Source of the DNA: Ischnura elegans
Taxonomy: Eukaryota > Arthropoda > Insecta > Odonata > Coenagrionidae
Length of the DNA stretch: 64,000 nt
NCBI RefSeq assembly: GCF_921293095.1
Contig: NC_060251.1
Span: 62,575,585 to 62,639,584 of the forward strand
Reading direction: 5' to 3'
Both the position numbers and the translations under genes were made by a program. This document shows positions 1 through 13,300 of this stretch, one piece after another. Under the pieces are notes generated by a model, which did no database searches, had not been told where the DNA came from, and was given only the letters and a program-made list of their open reading frames with translations. The first letter of the stretch is position 1; each line of letters starts with the position of its first letter.

Positions 1-326
1 GGCACTACTAATTTTGCCATGACGTCACTGCAGAAGACTAATCTGGGTGAATAAAATAACTTCGGCCATTAGCTATCCAATAGAAGCTACGGATTTTTTT
101 CAGGCGTTTCATCAAATTTACTTACGGATTTTGAGTGATAAATTTCAAGGTCCTTGATTAAGAAACACGCCAAAAGTACGCCGATACGCTATTGGTTGAG
201 ATATTTCGAGGTCTATTTGGTCGGTGCCCATAGAAGTATTGCATTCTATTACAGCTAAATTATAAATACATACTTGTCTTTGTTAATGATGTGACCGTCG
301 AGTATGCTTTTCTCTCGCATCAGTTT

Positions 327-974
327 AATAGGGTGGTTTCCTATTATTTTTTTATTGCCTAAATCGAAAGATTATTACTCCTGGAGAACGCATTTCACGC
401 TTTTAGAATTTTAAATGACGATATCTATTTTTCGCGATAAAATTAAAAGTGAAAATTTTCAAGCGCGCGAAAACGCGACGGGTAAGTATGAATGCAGGGA
501 AAACTCCCTGTGACGTCGTTCTGGTTCCCGCTGCCGCAAGTGGTGCGAGGCTATGAGCGCTGATACGACGTTGGATGCTAGCAGGTAGCAGAGTACCATG
601 CTAGCTGGTAGCGCTTGGCTTAAATAAGGATTATTCAAACGAAGAAAACTTTCCGACCTTAGGCAGTTTTAATAGGTGATTAATAAGATATGTTTCCCTG
701 AGCTCTGTGCCTCATGCATGCATTGGTAACCTCAGATGATGTAAAACTCCTATCTACTCGTACAGAAACTAGGTCCCTGTGTCGTCACGTGGAGTGGCAT
801 CGCATGGGCGCCACTCTGGCCTTTTTCAAATGCAGTTAAAATTGACCATTACCATTCGTCTAAACTGGATTAATAAAACCAAGTAATTTGTACATTATGA
901 ATACACTAATGGTGGGTAACGAATCACAATCAATGCCTTTCGTTTTTTTTTTGATGAAGGAAACTACCCTATTG
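327..974 (+). mobile_element. Non-autonomous TIR DNA transposon, family B, copy 1
   Basis: Non-coding element of about 650 bp bounded by imperfect inverted repeats (AATAGGGTGGTTTCC at the left, GGAAACTACCCTATTG at the right). Two further copies lie at 24412-25083 (same orientation) and 53805-54473 (reversed), and alignment by eye defines the same ends in all three. No transposase is visible. I could not find a clear target-site duplication, so the superfamily is unassigned. Confidence 0.75.
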
Positions 975-1110
975 CTTATTTAGAGCACATGAAACCCATC
1001 ACATTAGTGCCGAAGCAAAATTTAACCATCTTACACTCCTTCCTCTGCACTCAAAGAGGGAAAATGAGCGAGAATTACCAAGTGTAAAGTACTCTTAGGA
1101 CAAGTAACCC

Positions 1111-1366
1111 CAGTGGCGGATACAGATGGGGGGCGCGCGCCCCTCCCTTGCGGCCCCGCCCGTATTGCCAAACATTGCTGAATCACAATTATAACTTTTT
1201 TATATCGTTAGATGGGATTGTCTTGCATATGTGTGTAATAAATTTAACTTAAATTTTATTAAACTCTGCATGTGACTAGATTATTTTTATCAGAATAAAA
1301 GTAAAGGTAACTCAAGAAATCTTTTGCGACCCCCCTCTCCCTCGAGTTTTTTCTGTATCCACTACT
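1111..1366. mobile_element. MITE, family CAGTGGCGGATACAG
   Basis: Short element with terminal inverted repeats (CAGTGGCGGATACAG on the left, CTGTATCCACTACTG on the right) and a GC-rich left shoulder. Related copies are at 19355-20066 (split by a nested element), 42099-42333 (left end lost) and 56353-56450 (reversed, truncated). There is no coding capacity. Confidence 0.7.
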
Positions 1367-1496
1367 GAGTAGCTCACAGACTCAATGATTCAAGGAAAAT
1401 AGAGAATTGAAAGAAATGAGCAAGAAACATTCCCATTCCCCATGGCCGTGCTCTTTACTGGGCGAAGAAAGGAAGGCTGCCCAGATAACACATAAC

Positions 1497-1740
1497 ATGT
1501 AATACACCTGTAATACAGCTGTATTACATGCATTATACATGATGTATAGCTGATGTATACATCTGTAATACAGCTGTATTACACGTGTAAAAGTAGCTCA
1601 AAAGTCCTGCCATACAGCTGTAATACATGTGTATTACAGCTGTATTTTTCTGGGAAATACAGCTGTAATACACGTGTATTACAGCTGTATATGTACATAT
1701 ACAGCTAATATACATGTGTATTACAGCTGTATATCCTATG
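1497..1740. repeat. Palindromic minisatellite of CAGCTG/ACGTGT units
   Basis: Tandem alternation of two self-complementary motifs, TACAGCTGTA and ATACACGTGTAT, with minor variants, over about 240 bp. Almost every stretch can pair with its neighbours, so the array could form cruciforms. A 72-codon open frame across it on the minus strand only reads the repeat and is not regarded as a gene. Confidence 0.8.
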
Positions 1741-4513
1741 TATGGATACATCTAAATTATGTTTCTTGCTCAATAGTATTCATTAGCTGACCTCATTATC
1801 TTAAATATGCTGATTCCTCTAATATTAGCTGCTCTGGGAATTAATAAAGAATTTTCTCTTACTTATAAAGGCAGTCAATGGAAAAATTACTAATCTGACT
1901 AAACCTTACTTACGCTCTGTATTTCTAATTTCACTTGATCACACATCATCTTACCATAGCTACTCTAAGTAGCAGCTGTACTAGTTCAAATGCAGAGGCC
2001 CTCAATCTTCCTTGATAAAACGTGATGGCCATGGATGGGGAAAGATGGGGCTTTGGGACGTTAGTAAGCACCAAAATGGAGTGAATCACAACAAATTTAA
2101 TCGAAAAACACAAAACACACACATGTGTGCAAGCTCGCTCATTCACCTAGCAGATTTTCCATGGAGACAGATTTCCGCGTAGGTCTCAAGCACGTACACA
2201 CTGAGGTTGACGAAGTTTACACTTATGCCAGTGACCCTCTCACACAAATAAAATAGGCAAAAGCCAAAAAAATAAAAAAACGCTCGCCCTCCAGTCACGT
2301 TCCTTGCGGATTTGTTTCAAGGAACATATTTTCGCGAGGCAACCACGCACACCAACAAAATCGGTTAAAAAAAATCAAATTAAAAAAATGAAAACGGGAA
2401 AACCCTCACTCACGCTCTCCGCCGATATTCTCTAGGATACAAATTTTCTCGCGGGATTTTTTATTTTTCCATTTATAGTTTTTAATTTCATTGTTTTTTG
2501 CCTTTTTTTTATTTGCGTGAGAGAGTCATTGGCGTAAGCGAAAGCTTCGTTAACCCGAGTGGAAATTCGCTCCTTAGACCAAATCCGCGAAGGGCGAGCC
2601 TGTTTTTTTTTTTTAATTTTGTTTGATTTTCACCCACTTCATTAGTGTGAGTTGGTAAATGCCGTACGCAAAAGCTTCGTAAACCTGAGTTGCTGCGTGC
2701 TTGAGACCTGTGCGGAAATTTGCTCTCTAGGTCAATCTGCTGAGTGAGCTTGCACGTATGAATGTGCTCTTGTGTTTTTAGTTAAACTTTGTTGCATTAT
2801 ACCCCATTGACGTCCTTACTGACTTCCCAACGCCCAATCATAACCTTACTGTCCCTTCGATTGTGCCCCGTATGGCATTGGGAAATTCATTTTCTTTCTA
2901 CTGTTTAACGGGCGTTGACCGTGAATTCATTTTTATGAGAATGGAGGAGGTTAAGTCAGATATCTAGAGAAGAGTATAACGTCATACAATGTAATAACAT
3001 ACCTTCTAAAATCATCACGAAACAGTCACTCCGCTCGATCACTTGTATTTCATATCACTTACGCAAATAAAGTTGGCGGGGGATTAATTGATCCCAAAGG
3101 AATTCGCTTGATGATGGCCAAAGAAACTTTTTTCAATACTGAGGCAAGAGTGCGATTGACTTTTTGTAAAGAAGAGCGAATGACAGTGGTTACAATTCGA
3201 AAACAAATTGACGTATCATTGAGGGAAATATTGCTGAATCAAATTTTAATTTCCTGTCCAGTGGACCGCAGAAGTTAATGCGCATTATCCGACGTTCAAA
3301 CACTCAGAGCTACTGAATTTCCAGGAGGCAAGCCTCCGCCTATCGCATTTTGGTTGATTTTTCAGGAAGCCACGTGCTCTTCGCTCTCATCCCCCAAAAT
3401 ACCTCAGCCTCTCAGTCGCAAAGATATATGAAATGAACTCTATACATATAAAATCGTGGAATAATGCTATATCCATGATTAACACACAAATGGTAATTTC
3501 AATAGCCGCAAAAAAATAAAAACAATAGCCGCAGTCTGGTTGACCGCATGCACTATAATGAGTCATGAATCGCACTCCATTCTGAAAAAATTTCACTTAA
3601 AAGCGCGATTTGCAATTTTTTTACAACATTCTTGATTTTTACGTGTTATTTCATGAGAAAATTGTCTAAACATGATGGAATAACTTCAATTAGCTATGTA
3701 ACACTTAGCGTGACACTTGAAAAAAAGTAAAATACAATTAATACATTTCTTGAAACAACAGCAGTGAGGGAGGAAACCCCAAAGATGGAGTCAGCATTCA
3801 CACCCCCTGAAAGACTTCACTCTTACTTCATTCGGCTGTTTTTGAGGGTAGAAATGCATTGAGGAAGAAGTTCAAGTTTGATGTGGCACGTTAAATTGCA
3901 TACCATACTAATGCATTAAGGAAAAAAATTACTAAAAGAGAGTATCCCACTTTAATTTTGAAACTATTTTAAAGCATCAACTGAGTGTGAACAAAGATAA
4001 ATGCATGAAATTCTACTAAATCATATCTCTAGCATAAAATTTTGAAAGCTCATGCACACATCAGGTATACACATAAGCAGGGACAGTCAGGAGTTATTGG
4101 GGGCCCTCCTTACCAGGGGATTTGGGGATCCACCCCCAGAAAATTTTAGGAAATCGCATGCCCAGAAATATATTTTGACGCTATTCTGGCTCTTAAAAAC
4201 TAGATAAAAGTTAATATAGAATAGCAGCAATTTCATTAGAAAAACTAGGGTGAAAAGTGAGAATTTCATAGGTTATAAAATTTAAAAATTAATTATGGTT
4301 CGATTATCTATTTAGAGCATTTTTCTTCCTTGAAATGCAATGAAATCTAAAAAAAACCTAAAATATCATTTTCAAATAATCCTTTCAAAAAGCATCAGGT
4401 CTTCTTCCTCTATCATCTGACATCTTTATTTTCTTACCTTATCTTTTCACTGAGTATGCTGTAAAGGAAGCAACTAGTACATAGTTTTCTTTTTCGTTTG
4501 CTAACTGCAACAT

Positions 4514-5205
4514 TCTTCAATTGAATAATAAATATATATTAGTAAACATTAATGGGATAAATAAAATGGAGTTGGTATTGAAAATTAATGCATGGAGGCC
4601 GAACTTTCACATATAACACCCAAGTGTTTTTTTGGAAAGAAGATGTGTCTCGTGGAAGGAGTTGGGGTTTAGATGCTGAAAAGAAGGGGTAGGAAGCAGA
4701 CTACGTATTATCCCTTCCCACATTGTCTATACCCCAACTCTTTCCTTCCCAATTAAAACTTTCCTAAGTAATAGAGTTCTATAAATTCAATCTCTTCTAT
4801 TGCTGATGAGTAGGGACAAACAAAACTCGCAAATGCAATAGAACGAATTTTAATGCGAATTCTGGGGTTTTCCCGCAAATACGCAAATTTCGTGATATTC
4901 GCAATTTTCATAATTCTTTCTCATGACCATGCTCCTCCCACGAAAGTTTTTCCAAGGCTCATGTTAATGCCACATTTTTCTGATGTATTGAAGACTTGAA
5001 TATGTTTCTTAACTGATTTTCAAAATTATGCGTTAAAAAAACAGGACTACACTATGGGAATCAACGATTGTGAATGAGTCTTCAGCGAGAAATAACTGCA
5101 GGATATTTTCACCAATAGTATAAAAATGTTATGCTGCTCTAATTCATTGCTTAAATTATCCCTAGTCGATAGCATGAAAAAGTCAGGGCAACAGGCAACA
5201 GGACC
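4514..5205. repeat. Dispersed repeat of about 690 bp, copy A
   Basis: Closely matches 11941-12600 in the same orientation, starting at CTTCAATTGAATAATAAATA and ending near the GGCAACAGG stretch. It is unassigned and has no coding frame. Copy B lies in the last large intron of Strip, so this is a dispersed element or segmental copy, not a local tandem repeat. Confidence 0.75.
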
Positions 5206-5235
5206 CACTTTTAGGGTGACATCTTTATTTTTTTA

Positions 5236-5470
5236 AGGCTTGGTTACACGGTACATTAACACGTACAAGTTAATGCATGTTTGCGTGAATGATTTTGGTG
5301 GACCGGAACAGAACATGTATGAATATAGGAACCGAATTAGAACAGGTTTCACTTTCTGAGCATGCATATGCAGAAGTTGGGTGTTTACACGGTGCATTTT
5401 GGTGTTCATTCTCGTGTTCATACATTTAGATATTAACCTGTACATGTTAATGTATCATGTAACCACGCCT
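5236..5470. mobile_element. PIF/Harbinger-like MITE, TTA target duplication
   Basis: Inverted ends AGGCTTGGTTACACGG and CATGTAACCACGCCT are flanked on both sides by TTA (5233-5235 and 5471-5473). The 3-bp TWA duplication is the hallmark of PIF/Harbinger elements. The interior matches 56500-56686 in reverse orientation. Related elements are at 45863-46096 and 52419-52656. Confidence 0.75.
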
Positions 5471-5477
5471 TTATATA

Positions 5478-7492
5478 CAGTAAAACTTCGATTTTACGCA
5501 CTTTGATTTTACATCAAGTCTCGTTTTTACGCAGCAAAACTCAAGTCCGGCCGGAAAGCATAGGGAATTGCAATGGTGAAACTTCGATTTTACATCTTTT
5601 CTTGATTTTACGCAGTTTTTCGATTTTGCGCAGCATAACCCCAGCCCCAAAGAGGCCGCTAATCTTGATTTTACGCAGTTGTCTTTCGGCTTTTTTTGAA
5701 AATCCGAATGGAGCAATATGAAAGTTAGGTTATTATTTCGTCTCAATGAATTGCAAAAATGAATACAGGAACGGTTGAAATGACGTCGCGCTGTTGAGCG
5801 TGAAACTAAAAACATCGCGAATGTAATTACTGCTTCCCCGTGCGCCCTCTCGGTAATATTTCAGGCTCCTTTACGAACGCGAATGTCGCTCTTAGTTCAA
5901 ATTCGCCGTAGAAGGATATCGAAACCTAAAACACACGGTAATCGCCGTGTATGCATAACTACTTTTGATTAAGACGAATGATCGCCGGAGATATTAACAA
6001 CATCACCTTTCGTTTATTATTCGACTATTTGATCGACGCTGTCTATAACATATTTATGGTAACTACAGTAGATGGTCGTTAATTCGGAATTAGAACTACG
6101 GAATAGCTATCCCAAGGCCCTTATATAAGGGCCATGAGCTATCCCTAACGGAAGGTTTTCTAGAATTTTGCCAACGCTATGTTTTCCGTCGCCACAGCGA
6201 AATATAACGGCGAAATGAGTCGTTAAAAATCCTCCCGTGCCAAACTTTTGGCTTCCGAGGTGATCCAAAAAAGATTGTCGTACTTCTAATATGGACTTAA
6301 GTCGATGGTGATTCAACACGATGGTAAAAGCAGCATGCATTGTCTCATTCCGCGGGCTAACCTCACATCTGTGGGACGAATGGAGGCGAGGGAAAGTTGC
6401 TTGCGAGGCGTGCTTATCAGAACCAACTCAACCTGTATCTCATTGTCAGTGGGTTTAAATTAAACATGGTTGGAACTTGAATAGCTATTAGCTTAACTCC
6501 GTAAGATGGCAAGCGTTTTTTTTTAACGGAACGGGAGTTTATGCCCTCGGAGAATAACTCGCGTCGTCAATCGTCATGTAATCATTGAAGTCAAATTCAA
6601 GATGTGAGTGATAAGGCAGTCCCTTTAAACTCAAGAATGGCTTAGTACCATTAAATCGAAATACAAAAAGTGTCCGGTGTTGTTATCAGATATGGGGAAG
6701 CAAAATATTACGTGAAGATGAGTCACACGGCTCGTGAGTCAAAGGTCCCGGCGCTGAATTTGCGGAAGAATGCCGACAGAGAAGCTATTCCCGGTAGATT
6801 CAATCTACTAATGCCAAAATTTCATGGGAAAATACTTTTTTAATGCGTAAAAATTATAAAGTGGGAAAATTGTTCCGGACTATTAATCATTTTTTACTCA
6901 TCACTGGCGGCATGACGGTAGTTGCGCAGTTATTTAAATAGCTCACTTAAAAAAAGTGATCTCAACACCGGAAAAATCTGAATATCCGAATATCCCGGGT
7001 CCTGTGTGCTCCGTATTATCTATGGTATGCTATTAGGAAGGAGGTAACCGACAGCTGGGGTCATTAGCGCCATGAAGTAGGGGTTTGGGGGATAGGTACC
7101 CTATGTTGGCATTAGCCACGTTGTAATGATAAGCTCAAAAGGGACCAGGACTTAACTTCCCATCTGATGGACAGAGTGGTGCACTTGAAGTGCCCTCCAC
7201 ATTACACTCAAGTAGGGATAGGGCCATCTCTGATAAGTTTCTGCTACTGCCAGGACTTGAACCCAGGCCCACAGGGTGTAAAGCCTTTGTGATATATTAG
7301 CAAAATTTTATGGTATGGAAATAGTTATGACTAAGCCTTCTAATAATAACATTAACTCATTTGAGCAAGTGTTATCCAGAAAACTATACTCCTCCTCAAT
7401 ACCAACTCTTGATTTTAGTATTTTTCACACTTTGATTTTACACAGTGCCCATATTTCAGTCCCTCCAACTGCGTAAAATCAAAGTTTTACTG
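5478..7492. mobile_element. Candidate 2-kb non-autonomous pogo/Tc1-like element
   Basis: The left end CAGTAAAACTTCGATTTTAC and the inverted right end GTAAAATCAAAGTTTTACTG are flanked by TA on both sides, as expected for Tc1/mariner/pogo insertion. Repeats of CGATTTTACGCAG fill the first 200 bp. No transposase frame is visible between the ends. The interior could include captured host DNA, or the two ends could belong to separate short elements. Confidence 0.45.
7060..7300 (-). mobile_element. tRNA-derived SINE fragment (minus strand)
   Basis: On the minus strand a B-box-like motif, TGGGTTCAAGTCCTGGC, lies near 7250-7273 inside a non-coding sequence. This resembles the RNA polymerase III promoter region of tRNA-derived SINEs. 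The boundaries are approximate and the A box is not clear. Confidence 0.35.
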
Positions 7493-8322
7493 TAATCTTT
7501 TTTCACTGAGTATGCTGTAAAGGAAGCAACCAATGAAAACATAGAATTTTAAAATTTCAAAAAAACTTTGGTTCAAGTAATCTGAGTCTCTTTTTATATT
7601 AAACCTTCATAACCAATTCACGATCGGTGGGTTGCGTTATGTGGGGGCCCTTGGCGATTGCCAGCCTAGCCAGACCTCACGTGCATGTGAGTCATAAATA
7701 TAAATTTTCTATACAAGGCTTTTAAACATAAGTGCATAGGGCTTAAAAGCCATTTTCAACCAAAAAGTGTCGCAAAGTTTAATAAAATAATCGTAAGAAC
7801 AAATAATATGTTTGGCATGCGTCCGCCATATTTCTTAAGTAAGGCTGGTACAGCTTCACAGCACATCTTCAGCTGTACCAGCAATACATCTTGTTTTGTT
7901 CATGAAGTTAGCCCTAAGTCAAAAAATGTGATGTCACTTCCAGGAACTGGGGAAATTTAAGTTGTCAATTAAGAAATTTAAATTATGCCTAGCATACCCC
8001 TAAGTGGATTGGAATTCTCAATAGTTCTATCTAATAATGAGCATTAAAATGTGTCTAACCAACATCATGTAGTGACCTACTGTACCGTGTTTGTACTTGA
8101 CCTTGATAAGGAATTTCAAAATTGTTCCCCACAAAACGAAGGAAAAACTCTTATCCTGAGGATTCTATAAAAATACATGCACAGTATTTTATACTCAGAA
8201 ATTTTGCTGGCAAAATGTCATTCGTGAACATATGCATATCCATTAACATAAACCATGGAATAGTGTGTTTGACTGGTAGGAAAATAAAACCTTGTTTGAA
8301 ACCATTTAAATGAGTGTATGAT

Positions 8323-10235
8323 CAATTTATTCATTTGTACTCACACTTTCACAGTGTACAATAATCTTCCAGAATAATGTTACCGATTTAATGAGACATG
8401 ATTGAAGCTACATACATCAAAAGTTAATTCCAAGGCATGAAAAATGTCCATCATGAATATTTGAGGCTGTTGATCGTGGAAAAAATTACTTTTCTTTCCT
8501 CAAACCACAACAAAAAATGCAGTGTGATTTTTTTCCCCTATATGATTCAAAACCTGAAATGCCATCCTTGATCATCACCAAAAATAGTGCTTACATAAAA
8601 AAGAACCTCATTTCTCAGAGAACATACAAACATTGAAGACAAAAGAACTGAATTCATAAGTCTTCATGTTATCAAAAGTTCTGATGATTAATTAATGATG
8701 ATTACACTGGAGCCAGGGTGTATGTGCCAAAGAGTATATGCCACTATTATTCAAGGAAATAACAGCAGACTAGCTAGCGGCATACCTTTACCAATTCACC
8801 CACAAGTGCACATAAAAGTGCGAAAAATCCACAGAAGAAAAATGTTTCGCCTTTACCCGGATTCAAATTGCTTTGGTAGCTTGAATAGAAGAATACTTGG
8901 TTCAAAACAGGGATGCCCAGATTCATATCTTGGTAAAGGCAAACGATAGTTCCTCAATGGAATTTTCCCGTATTAAAGTACATACTACTGTGAACAGAGT
9001 TGTATTCTTAATCAATATCTAATTACTTAGAACTGAATCCTCATCAAACAATTTGCACAAAGTAAACAATCTATAAGGACAGCTACATAAATGAGAGTTC
9101 CTCTCCATTAAAACTTGTATGATGAGACATTCATGATATTTGACACTAGAAAAAAATATAAAAATACCAGCTTGCACACTTCAGGAGTCTAGAAATGAGA
9201 ACAATATTGCTTCATAATTATCCCATACTTCACACAATGCCGAGATATTCCTTACTAAGCCTAAATGAGATAATCATGGGAAAGGGTAAGGACACTTGGA
9301 AAAAGATAAAAAAGAAAGATATCACAAAGCATGCAAGAGCAATTACAAAAAATCAATCAAGATAGCAAGCCTGCATAAGCAGAGTTTCACCTCATGAGTT
9401 ATTTCTAAGATGGTAGAAGTTTCCCATAAAAAAAGACAAGCAGATCTTTGACCAAACCAGCCAAAATGAGCCAAACACGTATGCTAAGGTATACAACTTC
9501 ATCTCACTTATAAGTTAATTGCAATGATGAAACAATTACAATGTAGTTTCATACTAAAAAGTCAAGTTCCAAGATGCAACACAAATTATCAATTCTAACT
9601 TCTATTACATAATGACCATAATTTCTTAATTTGCAAGTAATCCTTGCAATCATTAGAGCTTCTTGATAGGCCTCACTAATAGGTAATAGCCTTGAGTAAT
9701 CAATTTTTCATAGAGGTGCCCAACCTGTTTTAGCTTTCGGCTTCATTTCCCATTGAAATAAATCTCAGAGACCAGAAGGTAAATACTACCAATGCGTCAG
9801 TATGGATATGAGAATAGGATGAAATCGACCAACATCAGAGTTTTTTAACCCCACATTTAGCCCGTGGGCTGTAGGTTGAGCACATCAGTACTAAAGCATA
9901 TTTTTTTTTTTAATGACACAGGCAACTAAAAACCATTTGATGCGCTCACAAATAGTAGAATAAATAACATATATTGATAAAATATACGCAACTGCATCAG
10001 TACCTTCAGCTTAAGAAGTACCCTTCCCTTTCTTCATACACATTACATGATGTATGCTCATATTTTTCAAAATTTGTACAACACTAAGAGCTAAGAATTA
10101 ACTTAAATACAGACTATATACATACCCTCCTTGATTTCCTCCAGGGAACATCAAGGCTCATCAACACCCTATGAACTAAATCAGCTCTTGTGCAGGCTTC
10201 ATCTTGCATATCTTTCACAAAGTAACTGAGGAGAT
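8323..10235 (-). other. Probable 3' untranslated region of Strip
   Basis: This 1.9-kb stretch directly follows the Strip stop codon and carries none of the recognisable inverted-repeat elements found elsewhere. Several AATAAA signals occur on the minus strand, including one near 8322-8330. I infer a long 3' UTR. The true polyadenylation site cannot be fixed from sequence alone. Confidence 0.35.
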
Positions 10236-10345
10236 TTAAGTTTTACTTGCAACAGCTTTTAGTTCACTCTCTTGCGATGAATTTTTCGTTTCACTGGTAT
10301 CAACATTTGTTTCTTCATCACTAATTCGGACTGCATACGCCATCC
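10236..10345 (-). CDS. Strip: Strip last exon: acidic C-terminal extension
   Basis: The conserved family C-terminus ends at the residues WDLLLQ in exon 16, whose last base (10875) leaves phase 1. The next acceptor in phase adds a 36-residue tail beginning [12 protein letters not shown], rich in Ser, Thr and Glu, and then TAA at 10238-10236. The polypyrimidine tract before 10346 is modest. If the donor at 10874 were not used, translation would run into the intron, so the extension is the better reading, but only RNA could prove it. Confidence 0.65.
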
Positions 10346-13300
10346 CTTCACCAACCACAAAACAGAAACATCACTCAACTTCAACAAATATAATGAAATG
10401 GCTACTTGAAGGCGCTAATCACCAAAATGCTGATGCAGCTATAATACACAACGTTTGTACACAACTATTGCATGCCAATAATTCATAGCATGCACGGATT
10501 TTTGTATCCTACACAACTTATCAACAAGACCAACATTACATAGAATATCAACAATTTCAGTCACATTAACATGATTTTTCACATTCATCCCAAAATGCCC
10601 ACCACAGTTTTAAACACAATTAAGTCTTGTTCTCCCAAAAATTTTATTTCAAAGTTTATCTGCTCTTTAAAGGGAAATTTTATCTGAAAGTAAGGACAAC
10701 ATTCACCTTGAGAAAAAAACAGAGATTGTCAACATGAAGTCACAATGCATATTCAACATTGAAGAAGTGATGTTTCAGCCTTACTCGGCATCCACATTCA
10801 CAATTAGCTAACAAATTCACATTCAGGTTTAAATAAGCATGCACACTGAAAAAGAAAACACATCACTACCATACCTTGTAGTAAAAGATCCCAATCAACA
10901 GATGCTTGAAACACCTCTTGTTGGAGCCAAACTTCGTAGTGCTGCTTGAATTCCTCAGTGAGCTCAACAGGACGACCAAGGACACTTGTGATGCAGTTAT
11001 CAACAGGCTCAAATTCTGGATCCTTTAGAGAAAGTTTAGGGATAAGAGATACTAACCCACTAAGATGTCATTGTTCCAATTGTGAATGATTCATTAAATT
11101 GGCCATATATTTCCACAAACAATATCTGTTACAATTCTTAAAATTATTATCATTATTAGTCAATGAAGAAGAAGAATGATCTCTCCTTCAGAAATACGAA
11201 AGTCTTACAGGGTGGCGAGTGCTTGAAGGTAATCCGAATTATTCCAATTGGTTTTCATTCCAAAATGCTGATTCTGATTGGTTAACAACGAGATTGGAAT
11301 TTGTTGTGTTTGAAAATTTTCACTCTGATGACCACATGAGCCTTCTTTGTGAGTAGGTGGAATGAAAATTTTCAAACACAGGAGATTCTCAACTCATTGC
11401 AAGTGATTGGAATCAAAAGCTTTGAATGATCATTGACTGGAATAATTATTTGTATGACAACAATGATTTGAACATATTGATTTATTATATTACTGGTGAC
11501 TTCAGGCTTTATTTTGTGAAACCTCTCCATATTGGAAATAAAGGAATAAAATTTTGTAAGGTTCACTATTACAGTAATAGTGAACCTTACAAAATTTTAT
11601 TCCTTTATTTCCAATATTGATTTATTCATAAAAGTATACAAAGCAACTGAACATGGAAGAAAATGAAGTACAGAAATGTGGGAAAATATTCCCATTATGA
11701 AATACAACTTAAGTAGCTTTCAAAGCCACAAAACCCTTTGTTATATGTATGAGTTGTGTTAACCAACGACATTAAGATGCATTGCAAGTGCCATTCTTGT
11801 ATCATATCTCGCTCCCAACTCCTTTGATATTGCAGAAGAGAACAAAACGATAATAATATGTAATTTAATATGCCATAAACGATAAAATAACATCACATTA
11901 TTGTGATGAGCCTAATACTAACAAGAACAACTACAACACTCTTCAATTGAATAATAAATATATATTAGTAAACATTAATGGGATAAATATAATGGAGTTG
12001 GTATTGAACATCAATCCATGGAGGCCGAACTTTCACATATAACACCCAAGTGATTTTTTTGGAAAGAAGATGTGTCTTGTGGAAGGAGTTGGGATTTAGA
12101 TGCTGAAAAGAAGGGGTAGGAAGCAGACTACGTATTATCCCTTCCCACATTGTCTACACCCCAACTCTTTTCTTCCCAATTAAAACTCCTGAGTATGAGA
12201 GTTCTATAAATTCAATCTCTTCTACTGCTAATGGGTAGGGACGTACAAAAGTCTCAAATGCAATAGAACGAATTTTAATGCGAATTCTGGGGTTTTCCCG
12301 CAAATATGCAAGTATCGTGATAATCCCGATTTTCTTAATTTTTTCTCCTGACTATGCTTCTCCCACGAAAGTTTTTCCGAGGCTCATGTTAATGCCACAT
12401 TTTTCTGATAAATTGAAGATTTGGATATCTTTCTTAACTGACTTTCAAAACTAAGTGGTAAAATAACACGACTACAGCAAGAAATCACTGCGTGATATTT
12501 TCACCAATGGTATAAAAATTTTACGTGGCTCCAAATTCATTGCTTAAATTATCCCTATTCAATAGCATTACAAAGTCTGGGCAACAGGTGGACCCACTAA
12601 AAGTGTGGCACTCGATCAACATGAATCATTTTGTCATGTACATAACTCCTGTATGAAATATTTTATTTAATATGAAATTAAATGGTCGAGGTTCCACATA
12701 CAAGGGATCGAAGATACACAAAACAAAACGAAGATGATGATAGTTGTATTAAAAGTCTTCTTCTTCTTCCTTCCAGGATTAGGCTACTAAGCCTGTTCCG
12801 GCTCCACATCACCATCTTTTCCTTGGTCTTCCTATACTTCTCTTGCCAAATGGTTGATATTCCATTGCTTGCTTTGGAATTCTTTCATTTGGCATTCGAA
12901 GTAAATGTTCTTTCCATCTATGTTTGTATTCTTTTAATTTGTAAGTGACTGCTTGGACACCCAGTTCATCTCTTATTTGAGTGTTTCTTATTTTATCCAA
13001 TATTGTGCAACCTTTAACTGATCTTAAAAATTTCATTTCAGACGATTCTATCTGCCTTAATTCCTTCTTTTTTGTTACCCAACATTCTGATCCGTAGAGT
13101 ACAGTAGGGACTGCCATCACTTTGTAAAATTTTATTTGTGTTTCTTTTCTTGTTTTGTTCTTTAGAGTTCTTCTGATAGTGCCACATATTCTCTGGAAAG
13201 TGTTCACCTTATTTATAATATCTTTTTCCTCGTCATATGTTATGTCGCATCCTAAGTACTGGAAGTGCGACACTTGCTCCAGGACTTGATCCTCAATAAC

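Noticed and set aside
1533-1751. 72-codon minus-strand frame
   Set aside because: Translates the palindromic minisatellite only.
5471-5815. 114-codon minus-strand frame with CVKSK/DVKSK repeats
   Set aside because: Reads the CGATTTTACGCAG repeats at the end of the pogo-like element.
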